Positions 6,750 through 14,123 of a DNA stretch of 19,254 bases are shown piece after piece. The position numbers were made by a program, and so were the translations under genes. Source of the DNA: CAYPIE01 sp964410665 (GTDB taxonomy: Bacteria; Planctomycetota; Planctomycetia; Gemmatales; Gemmataceae); assembly GCA_964410665.1 (NCBI GenBank), contig CAYPIE010000104.1, positions 1 to 19,254 on the forward strand, read 5' to 3'. Numbering within the stretch: the stretch's first letter is position 1; every line of letters begins with the position of its first letter. The notes beneath the pieces are model-generated. The model worked only from the letters and a program-made list of their open reading frames with translations. It made no database searches and had not been told where the DNA came from.

Positions 6750-8336
6750 TTAGCGCAGCCAACGGACGCGTCCCCAGTCAATGACCCGCGTCTGCAGCGG
6801 CCAGCCCAAAAACGTCCACGCACTCAGCCGGCTCGGCTGATGCAACAGAAACGGCTTGCCCAGAAAATTCGCCCGTGGCACCCCTGGCATAGGCCACCAT
6901 CGACTATCCTCGGAGTTCGCGCTATTATCGCCCAGCACAAAATAGTCGTTAGGCCCAAGCGGATACGCACCCTTCACACCATGACGACCCACCGCCAAAT
7001 AATGCAGATCCCGCAGTAGCCGCAGCCCATGCATCCGCACATGCAGCCCACCCTGCACGCCCAGCCGGAGCGGGCGGCTCACTTCCGCCCGCGCGGGGAG
7101 CGCTGGCAGATCGATGGCTGGGCAGATTTCCACACCGTCCAGACCGACTGCGACCCGACGATCGACAAAGGCAAACAGCAGACGATACCGCTGGCCTGCT
7201 TGGAGTGACACACGGCCGGTCGACGGCGACACGCATCCTCCAGCCACCAGTCGCCCCGGACGGTCCGCCCATCCAACCGGCAATTCGACTTGGACCCGAT
7301 CGCTACCATCGGTCAACTGGCAAACCAACCAGCCCACGCCCGCCTGCACTTCCAGCTCACATTCGACCAGAAAGTCGTGGACGGCGTTCAAAGCCACAGA
7401 CTGGTTCGTGGATGCATTGTAGCAGAAGGCATCGCGGATGACCTCTTCGGCTTGGCGATCCAGGCTCCGGTGACGATAGAGGACCCAGGCACGATAGGTC
7501 GACGGCAAGGCAGTGGCATCCACAATCAAGTCACTTCCTTGCAACTGCGCCCTCACCCGCTGACGCAAGCGCTGGGCGCTGGCCACTGGCAAAGCCGCCT
7601 GGTCCTCAACGCCCCACGGTTGGACATGATCTTGCAGCCATCGGTCGCGCCAGCCATTCGGTTGGGGAACAAAACGCTGGTCGTAGACGGGTAGCGCCAG
7701 GGCCCGCGCCTGGTCTAGGCTTTTGCGTTGCAACTGACCATTGGCATAGATATCGCCTTGATGCACCTGGATATGCTCGCCTGGCAAGCCGACCACGCGC
7801 TTGACATACGGCTTGCTATCGTCACATGGGCAACGGAAAACCGCCACCTCCCATCGACGCGGCGCACGAAGCATAAATACATTCTTGTCAACCAGTAGTC
7901 GGTCACCCACCACCATCGACTGCCCGCGCAGGGAGATGTCGCCATAACCACAATTGGGACAGTCCACCTCGGCCGCAGCTTCGGACGGTTCCGACGCAAG
8001 GCCGTTGTCTAGGTGCGGTTCGCCCACAGCAATGGCGAAGCCACAGCGAGGACAAGGACAACTGCGATGGTTGCCGATCAGCGTCGGCGCCATGCTTCCC
8101 GTGGGAACACCAAACGGCTCCACAGCCATCACCCGGACAAACAGGATGGTCAGAAAAAAAATGACGCCTCCCTCCAGACAACGCCGCCAACGACAGCCAG
8201 GGAGGTAACCAGATGGGTCGGGAGCCGAAGGGTCCAGCTGTGCCACGCAGACTCCCGAAAAGAACAGGGGATCCGGATGCCGCTCAACGCGGCGAGCATG
8301 CAGGCTTGCTGCGGCACTTGGCCCGCCGCCGATCAC
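6750..8336 (-). CDS. lepB: Signal peptidase I, copy A, with zinc-ribbon and jelly-roll-like insertions
   Basis: 528 residues from GTG at 8336, whose GTGA overlaps the lepA stop. A GTG at 8246 preceded by GGGAG with 5 bases spacing is an alternative start (498 residues) that removes a 30-residue tail with no obvious function. Numbering from 8336: membrane helix about 57-74, catalytic Ser81 in VPTGSMAPTL, cysteine pairs CPRC (95, 98) and CPNC (126, 129), GDRLLVDK (144-151), general-base Lys179 in PYVKRVVGLPGE, and LGDNSANSEDSR (468-479). The insert between the Lys and GDN boxes ends in a possible beta-sandwich (about 318-445) containing YRLLFAFVDRRVAVGLDG. It is a diverged tandem paralogue of the next gene. 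The lepA-lepB order matches the E. coli operon. Confidence 0.92.
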   Translation of the reverse strand: MIGGGPSAAASLHARRVERHPDPLFFSGVCVAQLDPSAPDPSGYLPGCRWRRCLEGGVIFFLTILFVRVMAVEPFGVPTGSMAPTLIGNHRSCPCPRCGFAIAVGEPHLDNGLASEPSEAAAEVDCPNCGYGDISLRGQSMVVGDRLLVDKNVFMLRAPRRWEVAVFRCPCDDSKPYVKRVVGLPGEHIQVHQGDIYANGQLQRKSLDQARALALPVYDQRFVPQPNGWRDRWLQDHVQPWGVEDQAALPVASAQRLRQRVRAQLQGSDLIVDATALPSTYRAWVLYRHRSLDRQAEEVIRDAFCYNASTNQSVALNAVHDFLVECELEVQAGVGWLVCQLTDGSDRVQVELPVGWADRPGRLVAGGCVSPSTGRVSLQAGQRYRLLFAFVDRRVAVGLDGVEICPAIDLPALPARAEVSRPLRLGVQGGLHVRMHGLRLLRDLHYLAVGRHGVKGAYPLGPNDYFVLGDNSANSEDSRWWPMPGVPRANFLGKPFLLHQPSRLSAWTFLGWPLQTRVIDWGRVRWLR

Positions 8337-10132
8337 GCATCCGATTCGAGGACGGCCATAAAGGCTTCCTGGGGAATCTCCACTTGGCCGATCTGCTTCA
8401 TCCGCTTTTTCCCAGCAGCCTGTTTGGCCCAGAGTTTACGCTTCCGTGTAATGTCACCCCCGTAGCACTTGGCGGTAACATTTTTCCGCATCGCCGAGAT
8501 ATTTTCACGGGCAATCACGCGGCTGCCGATCGCCGCCTGCAGCGCAATCTCAAACAAATGCCGGTCAATCTCGGTTTTGAGCTTTTGCAGCAGCTTGCGA
8601 CCGCGGCGTTCGGCATTGGAGCGGTGCACAATCACCGACAAAGCGTCCACGCGCTTCCCGTGCACAAGCACGTCCATGCGTACCAGGTCGGCGGGGCGGT
8701 AGCCGATCAGCTCGTAGTCCATCGTGCCGTAGCCGCGGGTCACGGACTTAAGCTTGTCGTACAGGTCGTAGATGACCTCGGCCAAGGGGAGATCATAGAC
8801 CAGCATCACCCGGGTGGTGCTGACATACTCGGTCTTGATAAATTCGCCGCGCCGCTCGGCTGCCATCGACATGATGTCGCCAACATTCTCCTTGGGCACC
8901 AGAAAGCTGATCTTGACGATCGGCTCGCGGAACTCCTGGATCTGCCCCGCATCCGGCACATCCTGCGGCGTCCGAATGGTCAGGACCTCGTTGTTGCGGT
9001 TCAGGATCTCGTAGGTAACATTGGGAGCAGTCTGCACCAGATCGATTTCGCAGTCGCGTTCCAGGCGTTGCTGGATGATTTCACGGTGCAACAGACCCAA
9101 AAAGCCGCAACGGAAGCCGAAGCCAAGGCCGTCGCTGGACTCCGGAGTGAAGGTAAAGCTGGCATCGTTTAGCCGCAGTCGGCCCAGAGCCTCGCGTAGC
9201 GTCTCAAAGTCGTTGTTGTTGACCGGGTACAGCCCGGAGTAGACCATCGGCTGCGGCTCTTTGTAGCCCGGCATGGGCACGTCGGTCGGCTGGGTGGCGT
9301 CGGTCACCGTGTCGCCGATGTGCACGTCGGCGATCGCCTTGATCTGGGCCATGAAGAAGCCGACTTGGCCAGCCGTGAGTTCTTGGCACGGGGTCAATGC
9401 GGGGCGGAACTGGCCGATGCCGGAGACGATGTACTGGTCATTGTTCTTCATCATCTTGATCTGCTGGCCGACGCGCAGGCAGCCATCGACGACGCGGACG
9501 TAGACGATCACTCCCTTGAACGAGTCAAAGTGGCTGTTGTAGATCAACGCTTTGAGCGGAGCGTCGGGGTCGCCCTGAGGCGACGGAATGTGCTCGACGA
9601 TGGCCCGCAGCAGATCGGGCACGCCCACGCCGGTTTTGCCACTGACCCGCAGCACCTCCTCAGGGTTGATGCCCACGGAGGTTTCCATTTCCTCGATGAC
9701 TGCCTCAGGGCGGGCGGTCGGCAAGTCAATCTTGTTCAGCGCGGGCACGATTTCCAAGTCGTGCTCGATGGCTAGGTAGGCGTTGGCCACGGTTTGCGCC
9801 TGTACACCCTGGAACGCGTCGACCAGAAGGATGGCGCCTTCACACGCCGCCATACTCCGCGACACCTCATAGCCGAAGTCGACGTGGCCCGGCGTATCGA
9901 TCAAGTTGAGCTCATAGGTGAGGCCATCTTGCTCGTAGTAGATGGTCACGGGATGCATTTGGATGGTAATGCCCCGTTCGCGTTCCAGGTCCATGCCGTC
10001 GAGCAACTGGTTACGAAATTCGCGCTCGGTGATGGTTTTGGTTTGCAGCAACAATTGATCGGCCAGCGTACTTTTGCCGTGATCAATGTGCGCGATGATG
10101 CAGAAGTTGCGGATCTGTGCCGTGGCGGGCAT
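8333..10132 (-). CDS. lepA: Translation elongation factor 4 (LepA), ribosome back-translocating GTPase
   Basis: 599 residues, the normal LepA length. Seen: G1 AHIDHGKST (14-22), switch I RERGITIQ (51-58), G3 DTPGHVDF (79-86), G4 NKIDLP (133-138), then EF-G-like domains and the LepA-specific C-terminal part ending GKKRMKQIGQVEIPQEAF. Known role: binds stalled or mistranslocated ribosomes in the cytosol, or helps initiation and 30S maturation. ATG start at 10132; only a weak GAGGAAA lies upstream. It is the first gene of the minus-strand run, so its promoter should lie in 10133-10381, shared with the divergent thioredoxin-like gene. It overlaps the signal peptidase gene by GTGA. Confidence 0.98.
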   Translation of the reverse strand: MPATAQIRNFCIIAHIDHGKSTLADQLLLQTKTITEREFRNQLLDGMDLERERGITIQMHPVTIYYEQDGLTYELNLIDTPGHVDFGYEVSRSMAACEGAILLVDAFQGVQAQTVANAYLAIEHDLEIVPALNKIDLPTARPEAVIEEMETSVGINPEEVLRVSGKTGVGVPDLLRAIVEHIPSPQGDPDAPLKALIYNSHFDSFKGVIVYVRVVDGCLRVGQQIKMMKNNDQYIVSGIGQFRPALTPCQELTAGQVGFFMAQIKAIADVHIGDTVTDATQPTDVPMPGYKEPQPMVYSGLYPVNNNDFETLREALGRLRLNDASFTFTPESSDGLGFGFRCGFLGLLHREIIQQRLERDCEIDLVQTAPNVTYEILNRNNEVLTIRTPQDVPDAGQIQEFREPIVKISFLVPKENVGDIMSMAAERRGEFIKTEYVSTTRVMLVYDLPLAEVIYDLYDKLKSVTRGYGTMDYELIGYRPADLVRMDVLVHGKRVDALSVIVHRSNAERRGRKLLQKLKTEIDRHLFEIALQAAIGSRVIARENISAMRKNVTAKCYGGDITRKRKLWAKQAAGKKRMKQIGQVEIPQEAFMAVLESDA

Positions 10133-10294
10133 GGTCGGTGCGTTTCCTCGGACCCAATAGCGTAGTAATTGGCACTACCGGATTTTATCAGTCGAATCAA
10201 CCCATGAATAGAGCAGCGTCCTGCCACGTCCAAGCGGACGAAGGAGGATGGTTCTCGGGGGTGTCCAGCGTTTGCGCAGATGCCTAGGATAGCC

Positions 10295-10369
10295 ATGCCT
10301 CCACGAGGTCGATGGTATCTGCGGGTCGCGATCGGGATCGCGATGGCGGGTACCTTCGGGAAGCATTAG
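10295..10369 (+). CDS. Possible 24-residue leader or small membrane peptide
   Basis: A short frame with ATG at 10295, preceded by AGGA with 5 bases spacing, ending TAG at 10367-10369. The peptide opens MPPRGRWYLR and continues with a short hydrophobic stretch VAIGIAMAG. Its stop codon lies within the TTAGGAG that serves the thioredoxin-like gene starting at 10382, so its translation could couple to, or interfere with, that gene. It may be chance: it is short, and nothing here proves it is expressed. Confidence 0.3.
   Translation: MPPRGRWYLRVAIGIAMAGTFGKH
10326..10343 (+). promoter_or_regulatory. Perfect 7-bp hairpin upstream of the thioredoxin-like gene
   Basis: TCGCGAT, loop CGGG, ATCGCGA, extendable by one G-T pair. 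It lies about 40 bases before the ATG at 10382 and inside the possible small ORF. It has no T tract, so it is not a terminator; it could be an RNA hairpin or an operator-like palindrome. Confidence 0.3.
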
Positions 10370-10381
10370 GAGACCCAATAC

Positions 10382-10972
10382 ATGATCCGTATTGCTGCGC
10401 TGGTGGTGGCCCTGTTCGCCTTTGTCACGACTGCGGAAGCAGGCAAGTTCAACAAGAAGCTCGACATCGGCTCGAAGGCACCGACCTTCAGCAACCTGCA
10501 GGGTGTCGATGGCAAAGCCCACAGCATGAGCGACTACAAGAAGGACGTGATGGTGGTGTGCATCACCTGCAATCACTGCCCGGTCGCCGTCGCCTACGAA
10601 GACCGCATGATCGACTTCGTCAAGAAGTTCAGCGACAGGGTCGACTTCGTGGCCATCAATGTCAACAACCTGGATGCCGACAAGCTACCCAAGATGAAGG
10701 AGCGGGCCAAGGCCAAGGGCTTCAACTTCGATTACCTGTATGACCCGAGCCAGGAAATCGCCACCAAGCTTGGCGCCAGCGTGACCCCCGAGTACTTCGT
10801 GCTCAACAAGGACCGTGAGGTGATCTACATGGGCGGGCTGGACAACAGCATGAACGCCAGCCGCGTCACCAAGAACTACCTGGCCGACGCTGTCGAAGCC
10901 GCTCTGGCCGACAAGCCCGCCCCTACCGGCGAAACCAAGGCCCGCGGTTGCAGCGTCAAGTACGAAAACTAA
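10382..10972 (+). CDS. Exported thioredoxin-like (redoxin/AhpC-TSA) protein
   Basis: 196 residues. Seen: a Sec signal peptide with hydrophobic core AALVVALFAFV and likely cleavage after AEA (20). A redoxin fold follows, with the active-site region VVCITCNHCPVAV carrying Cys60, Cys63 and Cys66 (the CNHC pair is the likely redox centre), FVAINVN (strand), and VTPEYFVLNKD with the usual cis-Pro position. The C-terminus has a further Cys190 in ARGCSVKY, which might act as a resolving cysteine. It acts outside the cytoplasm as a thiol oxidoreductase or peroxiredoxin-like enzyme; the substrate is unknown. ATG at 10382 with AGGAG 9 bases upstream. A strong intrinsic terminator follows at 11003-11040, so it is probably monocistronic. 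The CNHCP variant is common in planctomycete-type redoxins (family knowledge). Confidence 0.92.
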   Translation: MIRIAALVVALFAFVTTAEAGKFNKKLDIGSKAPTFSNLQGVDGKAHSMSDYKKDVMVVCITCNHCPVAVAYEDRMIDFVKKFSDRVDFVAINVNNLDADKLPKMKERAKAKGFNFDYLYDPSQEIATKLGASVTPEYFVLNKDREVIYMGGLDNSMNASRVTKNYLADAVEAALADKPAPTGETKARGCSVKYEN

Positions 10973-11002
10973 GCCTGCGTGCGGACCATGGCTTGGACCA
11001 AG

Positions 11003-11040
11003 GCGGTCAGCGTCCCGGTGGGCGTTGGCCGCTTTTTTTT
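11003..11040 (+). terminator. Intrinsic terminator of the thioredoxin-like gene
   Basis: A GC-rich stem from GCGGTCAGCG-T-CCC to GGG-CGTTGGCCGC (11003-11032) with a GGT loop, one bulged T and two G-T pairs, followed directly by eight T residues (11033-11040). It starts 30 bp after the stop codon. Confidence 0.9.
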
Positions 11041-11099
11041 CTGCACCGACGCCTTACCAAACGTTGATTCGCCTTCCCCTTCGCTGAAAGGATGCTCTG

Positions 11100-11723
11100 A
11101 TGCCTGTTTCGCTAGCCCGCGCGGGCCTCGCCTTGCTCTGTGCTCTGGTCTTGTTCGGCTGTAACCCCTCCGGCGAAGGCGAACCGAAACCGCCGGACCA
11201 AGGCACCGATCCTTCACAACCATCGGATCAACCCAGTCGTCCGCCGCTGTCGACCAAGGCTACCGACGAGCCCCAGGTGACCCTGAACAACACCACCATC
11301 GAAGCGCTCATGCAGACCATCGAGCAATACAAGGGAAAGGTGGTCCTCGTCGATCTCTGGGCCAACTGGTGTGTGCCCTGCAAGAAGAAGTTCCCCCATG
11401 TGGTCGAGCTGGCCAAGACCCGAGCCGAGGACGGGCTGCAGGTCATCTCGGTCAGCCTGGACGCGCTGAGCTACGACCTCCCCGAGGCGCGCAGCAACTC
11501 CCTGGAATTTCTCACGCAACAACAGGCCACCTTCCCGAATTTCTTGATGACCAGTAACACCGACGACCTCAACGCCTGGGAAGACAAGTTTCCCACCGGA
11601 GCACTACCAATCTATCATATTTATGATCGCCAAGGAAAAAGAATCCAGACCTTCGGCAACGGCAAGCCGTTTTCCGCGCAGGAGCTCGACCAGGTGATTG
11701 ACCAGTTACTCAAAGCCAAGTGA
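11100..11723 (+). CDS. Lipoprotein thioredoxin, TlpA/ResA-like
   Basis: 207 residues. Seen: a lipoprotein signal peptide with lipobox LFGC and lipidated Cys21, a disordered Pro/Ser/Asp-rich linker (22-58), then a thioredoxin domain (about 60-205). The domain has VVLVDLWANWCVPCKKKFP (WCVPC, Cys91 and Cys94), VISVSLD, and a cis-Pro at 170 in GALPIYHIYDRQG. Known role of TlpA/ResA-type proteins: membrane-tethered reduction of disulphides in exported proteins, often in cytochrome c maturation. The haemoprotein at 15253-17625 is one possible local client, by inference only. ATG at 11100 with AAGGA about 8 bases upstream. A terminator precedes it, so it needs its own promoter. Confidence 0.93.
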   Translation: MPVSLARAGLALLCALVLFGCNPSGEGEPKPPDQGTDPSQPSDQPSRPPLSTKATDEPQVTLNNTTIEALMQTIEQYKGKVVLVDLWANWCVPCKKKFPHVVELAKTRAEDGLQVISVSLDALSYDLPEARSNSLEFLTQQQATFPNFLMTSNTDDLNAWEDKFPTGALPIYHIYDRQGKRIQTFGNGKPFSAQELDQVIDQLLKAK

Positions 11724-11754
11724 GCGGTCGACGCGGCTGATCTTGCTGGCCGGT

Positions 11755-11779
11755 GGGCGGGGCTGTTAGACTCCCGCCC
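11755..11779 (+). promoter_or_regulatory. 7-bp GC hairpin between lipoprotein and GT87-like genes
   Basis: GGGCGGG (11755-11761) pairs perfectly with CCCGCCC (11773-11779) across an 11-base loop. There is no T tract, so termination is uncertain. It sits 36 bp before the ATG of the downstream gene and might affect its messenger. Confidence 0.25.
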
Positions 11780-11815
11780 GTGGTGGTACAGCAAGTCTCG
11801 ATGCAAGGATGCGTC

Positions 11816-13210
11816 ATGTCTGCTCGTCTGTGCTGGCTAGATTCAGAGCGTGCTCAGCGCTGGTTCCTCATCGGCCTGGGGCTGCTGTTCGTCAGTGTCA
11901 GCGTGCAGTACACGATCAAGGTGCTCACGCCCCGCGACGATGGCCTGACCCGCTCGGCCTTCCTCCGCTGGGCTCCGCAGATTCAAGCGCTCGAAGACGG
12001 CGAGAATATCAACCGCCTCTACCAGTATCCCAACCCACCGATCATGGCCCTGATCCTGTGGCCGCTCACCGAGCTGCCTCCTGTGGTCGGGGCTCTCAGC
12101 TGGTTTTACCTCAAGGTGGGCATGACCTTGCTGGCCTTCCACTGGGTATTTCGCCTGGTGGAACGGCCAACCTTCGCGTTTCCGCCCTGGGCCAAGGTCC
12201 TGACCATTGCTCTGAGCCTGCGACCGATCTTGAGCGACCTGTCGCATGGCAACGTCAATATCCTGATCCTATTTCTGATTGTTGCTACTTTGTATGCCTT
12301 CCACCGCGGCTACGATGTGCTGGCCGGCATTCTGCTGGCCTTGGCAATTGCCTGCAAGCTTACCCCAGCGTTGTTGGTCGGTTACTTCCTGTGGAAAGGC
12401 GCCTGGCGTACACTTTTCGGCACCCTGCTGGGGCTAGCGCTGTTCTTGGTGATTCTACCCAGCAGCCTGCTCGGCTTTACCTACAACTGGCAACTCCTGA
12501 CCAGCTGGGTCCAAGTCATGGTTCTGCCCTATCTGGTCGACAATGTCATCACCTCCGAGCATCACAACCAGTCCTTGCCCGGACTATTGACCCGGCTGCT
12601 CAGCCACGCCCCCTCATTCTCCGACTATCTTGATGATCAGTATGTTCCGTTGGCCTACCACAACATCATGGCACTCAGCACCAGCACAGTGCGGCGACTA
12701 GTACAGGGAGCCATGCTACTATTCGGCCTGCTGGTCATCGGCACCTGTCATGCCCCGATCCGGCGGACCGGGGAAGCGACTGCCACGACCAGGCAAAACG
12801 GCCGTTTGGCTGCTGAGTATGCGCTGATCGTGCTGGGCATGCTAATCTTTAGCGAGCGGACCTGGAAGCACCACTGTGTGACCTTTGTACTCCCCTTTGC
12901 GGTGCTTTGTTATGAACTGAGTTTTCCTGGGAGGAGCCGTGCCTATCGGCTTGGCCTGAGCAGTATCCTGGCCCTGGCCACCCTGAGCATCATGAGCACC
13001 AGCACGGGCTTGCTTGGGGATGCGGCCAAGCTGGCCCAGGTCTATGGTGGCTTCACTTGGGCCTTTGGCCTGCTGGTTCTGGGACTGATGGTTGTCCTGT
13101 GGCAACCAGCGCCTTCAGAGCCGACCGGAGCTGGACAGGGCTCCGTGCTCGACGGCCTGGTCCGCCGACTGGCGGCCGGCTGGCATGCCCGGAGCCTGCG
13201 ACGGGCGTAA
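11816..13210 (+). CDS. GT87-like (DUF2029) polytopic membrane glycosyltransferase
   Basis: 464 residues with about ten hydrophobic segments, the first at about 16-34. Seen: the early extracytoplasmic loop RDDGLTRSAFLRWAPQ...YQYPNPPIMALILWPL and the motif LSHGNVNILILFLIVATL followed by LAGILLALAIACKLTPALLVGY. This is the conserved arrangement of DUF2029/GT87 (GT-C fold) mannosyltransferase-type enzymes, which use polyprenyl-phosphate sugars on the outer face of the membrane. The acceptor is unknown. I chose ATG at 11816, with AAGGA 6 bases upstream; the frame is open back to 11753. The C-terminus is a basic cytosolic tail. It ends 143 bp before the convergent FHA gene. Confidence 0.88.
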   Translation: MSARLCWLDSERAQRWFLIGLGLLFVSVSVQYTIKVLTPRDDGLTRSAFLRWAPQIQALEDGENINRLYQYPNPPIMALILWPLTELPPVVGALSWFYLKVGMTLLAFHWVFRLVERPTFAFPPWAKVLTIALSLRPILSDLSHGNVNILILFLIVATLYAFHRGYDVLAGILLALAIACKLTPALLVGYFLWKGAWRTLFGTLLGLALFLVILPSSLLGFTYNWQLLTSWVQVMVLPYLVDNVITSEHHNQSLPGLLTRLLSHAPSFSDYLDDQYVPLAYHNIMALSTSTVRRLVQGAMLLFGLLVIGTCHAPIRRTGEATATTRQNGRLAAEYALIVLGMLIFSERTWKHHCVTFVLPFAVLCYELSFPGRSRAYRLGLSSILALATLSIMSTSTGLLGDAAKLAQVYGGFTWAFGLLVLGLMVVLWQPAPSEPTGAGQGSVLDGLVRRLAAGWHARSLRRA

Positions 13211-13268
13211 CCAAGGGACATCCTGATTGAAGTGGGCGAGCAAGTGAGTGGGGATGTTGGAGTTGCGA

Positions 13269-13280
13269 CCACCATGGTGG
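13269..13280. repeat. Perfect 12-bp palindrome between convergent genes
   Basis: CCACCATGGTGG in the gap between the GT87-like and FHA genes. It has no loop and no T tract; it could be a binding site or chance. Confidence 0.3.
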
Positions 13281-13314
13281 CAGACTCCGGGTGTAGCACA
13301 CGGGACTGGGAAGG

Positions 13315-13351
13315 CCACGCCAACCTGACCAGGCCGATTGATTGGGCGTGG
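13315..13351. terminator. Possible bidirectional stem at convergent gene ends
   Basis: CCACGCC (13315-13321) pairs with GGCGTGG (13345-13351) around a 23-base loop that itself holds a CCTG/CAGG mini-stem. The FHA gene stop is at 13354-13356, so the stem begins just after it. There is no clear T tract, so this is a weak call. Confidence 0.25.
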
Positions 13352-13353
13352 GT

Positions 13354-14121
13354 TTAATCGAGAGGATTGGGATCGCCAATATCGCGAACGTATTTGGCCA
13401 AGAAGAGTTGGACGGCTTGTAAGATTTGCCATTCGTTGTAGGCAATGCGAATTTCGTTGCCCTCGTCATTGCCTTCGAGATTTTCCATTGCCTGGGCGAC
13501 GCCCTGATGCAAGTAGTCAAAGATCTCGGAAAGCCGAGCCGCCTGAGCAGCGGAGAGTTTCATGGGCAACGGTGGCCGCTCGGTCTCGGACATGCCCCAA
13601 CGACGGCTTGGGCTGGAGGGAAGATCCTCGTCCATATCCAGACTGAAATCGAGATCATCATCCGCCTCGGTCCCACCTGCCACCGTTTTGCTGTCATTGA
13701 GCACCGGATGACCGACCTGGCTACTCACTCGACGTTGCGCGGCAATCTCCTCGAGTGAGCCGAACAGTAGTCGCGAACGGCCCAACTCAATTTGATCGCC
13801 TGGTCGTAAACGTCGGATCTGGATGGGCATGCCATTGACCCGGGTACCATTGGTGCTGTCCAGGTCGGTGAGGATAATATCTTCATCTTCCTGTTGGACC
13901 TTCGCATGATAACGGCTCACCCGTTCATCATTGAGGCGCAACAGGTTGCCTTCTTCGCGTCCGATGGTCACCGGGATCGACAGGTCGCGGAAGATGCGGC
14001 CCTTATCCACACCTTCGATCACTTGAAAGGTTACCATTTTGAACCGTTTCTGGTCGGCGTCCATCGATGAACTCAATCGGAAAGCGAAAGCCTTGTGGGG
14101 AAGGGACGAGTTTTCGTCCAT
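13354..14121 (-). CDS. FHA-domain protein
   Basis: 255 residues from ATG at 14121, two bases after the miaA stop (TGAACATG). Other starts are TTG at 14142, inside miaA, and ATG at 14037, which starts directly at the domain with MVTFQVIEG. None has a strong ribosome site, so the start is uncertain. Seen: a forkhead-associated domain (about 29-120) with TIGREEGN, VSRYHAKV and STNGTRVNG, the phosphothreonine-binding residues; then an acidic, low-complexity linker (about 150-175); then a helical C-terminal part (about 185-250, KLSAAQAARLSEIFDYL) that I do not recognise. FHA domains bind phosphothreonine peptides, so it is probably a target or adaptor of a Ser/Thr kinase encoded elsewhere. It probably shares a transcript with miaA. 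Confidence 0.9.
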   Translation of the reverse strand: MDENSSLPHKAFAFRLSSSMDADQKRFKMVTFQVIEGVDKGRIFRDLSIPVTIGREEGNLLRLNDERVSRYHAKVQQEDEDIILTDLDSTNGTRVNGMPIQIRRLRPGDQIELGRSRLLFGSLEEIAAQRRVSSQVGHPVLNDSKTVAGGTEADDDLDFSLDMDEDLPSSPSRRWGMSETERPPLPMKLSAAQAARLSEIFDYLHQGVAQAMENLEGNDEGNEIRIAYNEWQILQAVQLFLAKYVRDIGDPNPLD

Positions 14122-14123
14122 GT

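Noticed and set aside
8213..9172. 319-residue plus-strand frame opposite lepA
   Set aside because: It is antisense to highly conserved LepA sequence; it is long only because of high GC.
10133..10230. Sigma-70 promoter for lepA using TAAAAT near 10180
   Set aside because: The best -35 candidate at the right distance matches only three of six bases, and planctomycete promoters are poorly defined.
11809..12633. 274-residue plus-strand frame inside the GT87-like gene
   Set aside because: It is out of frame with a clear polytopic membrane protein and its own sequence is arginine- and proline-rich shadow coding.
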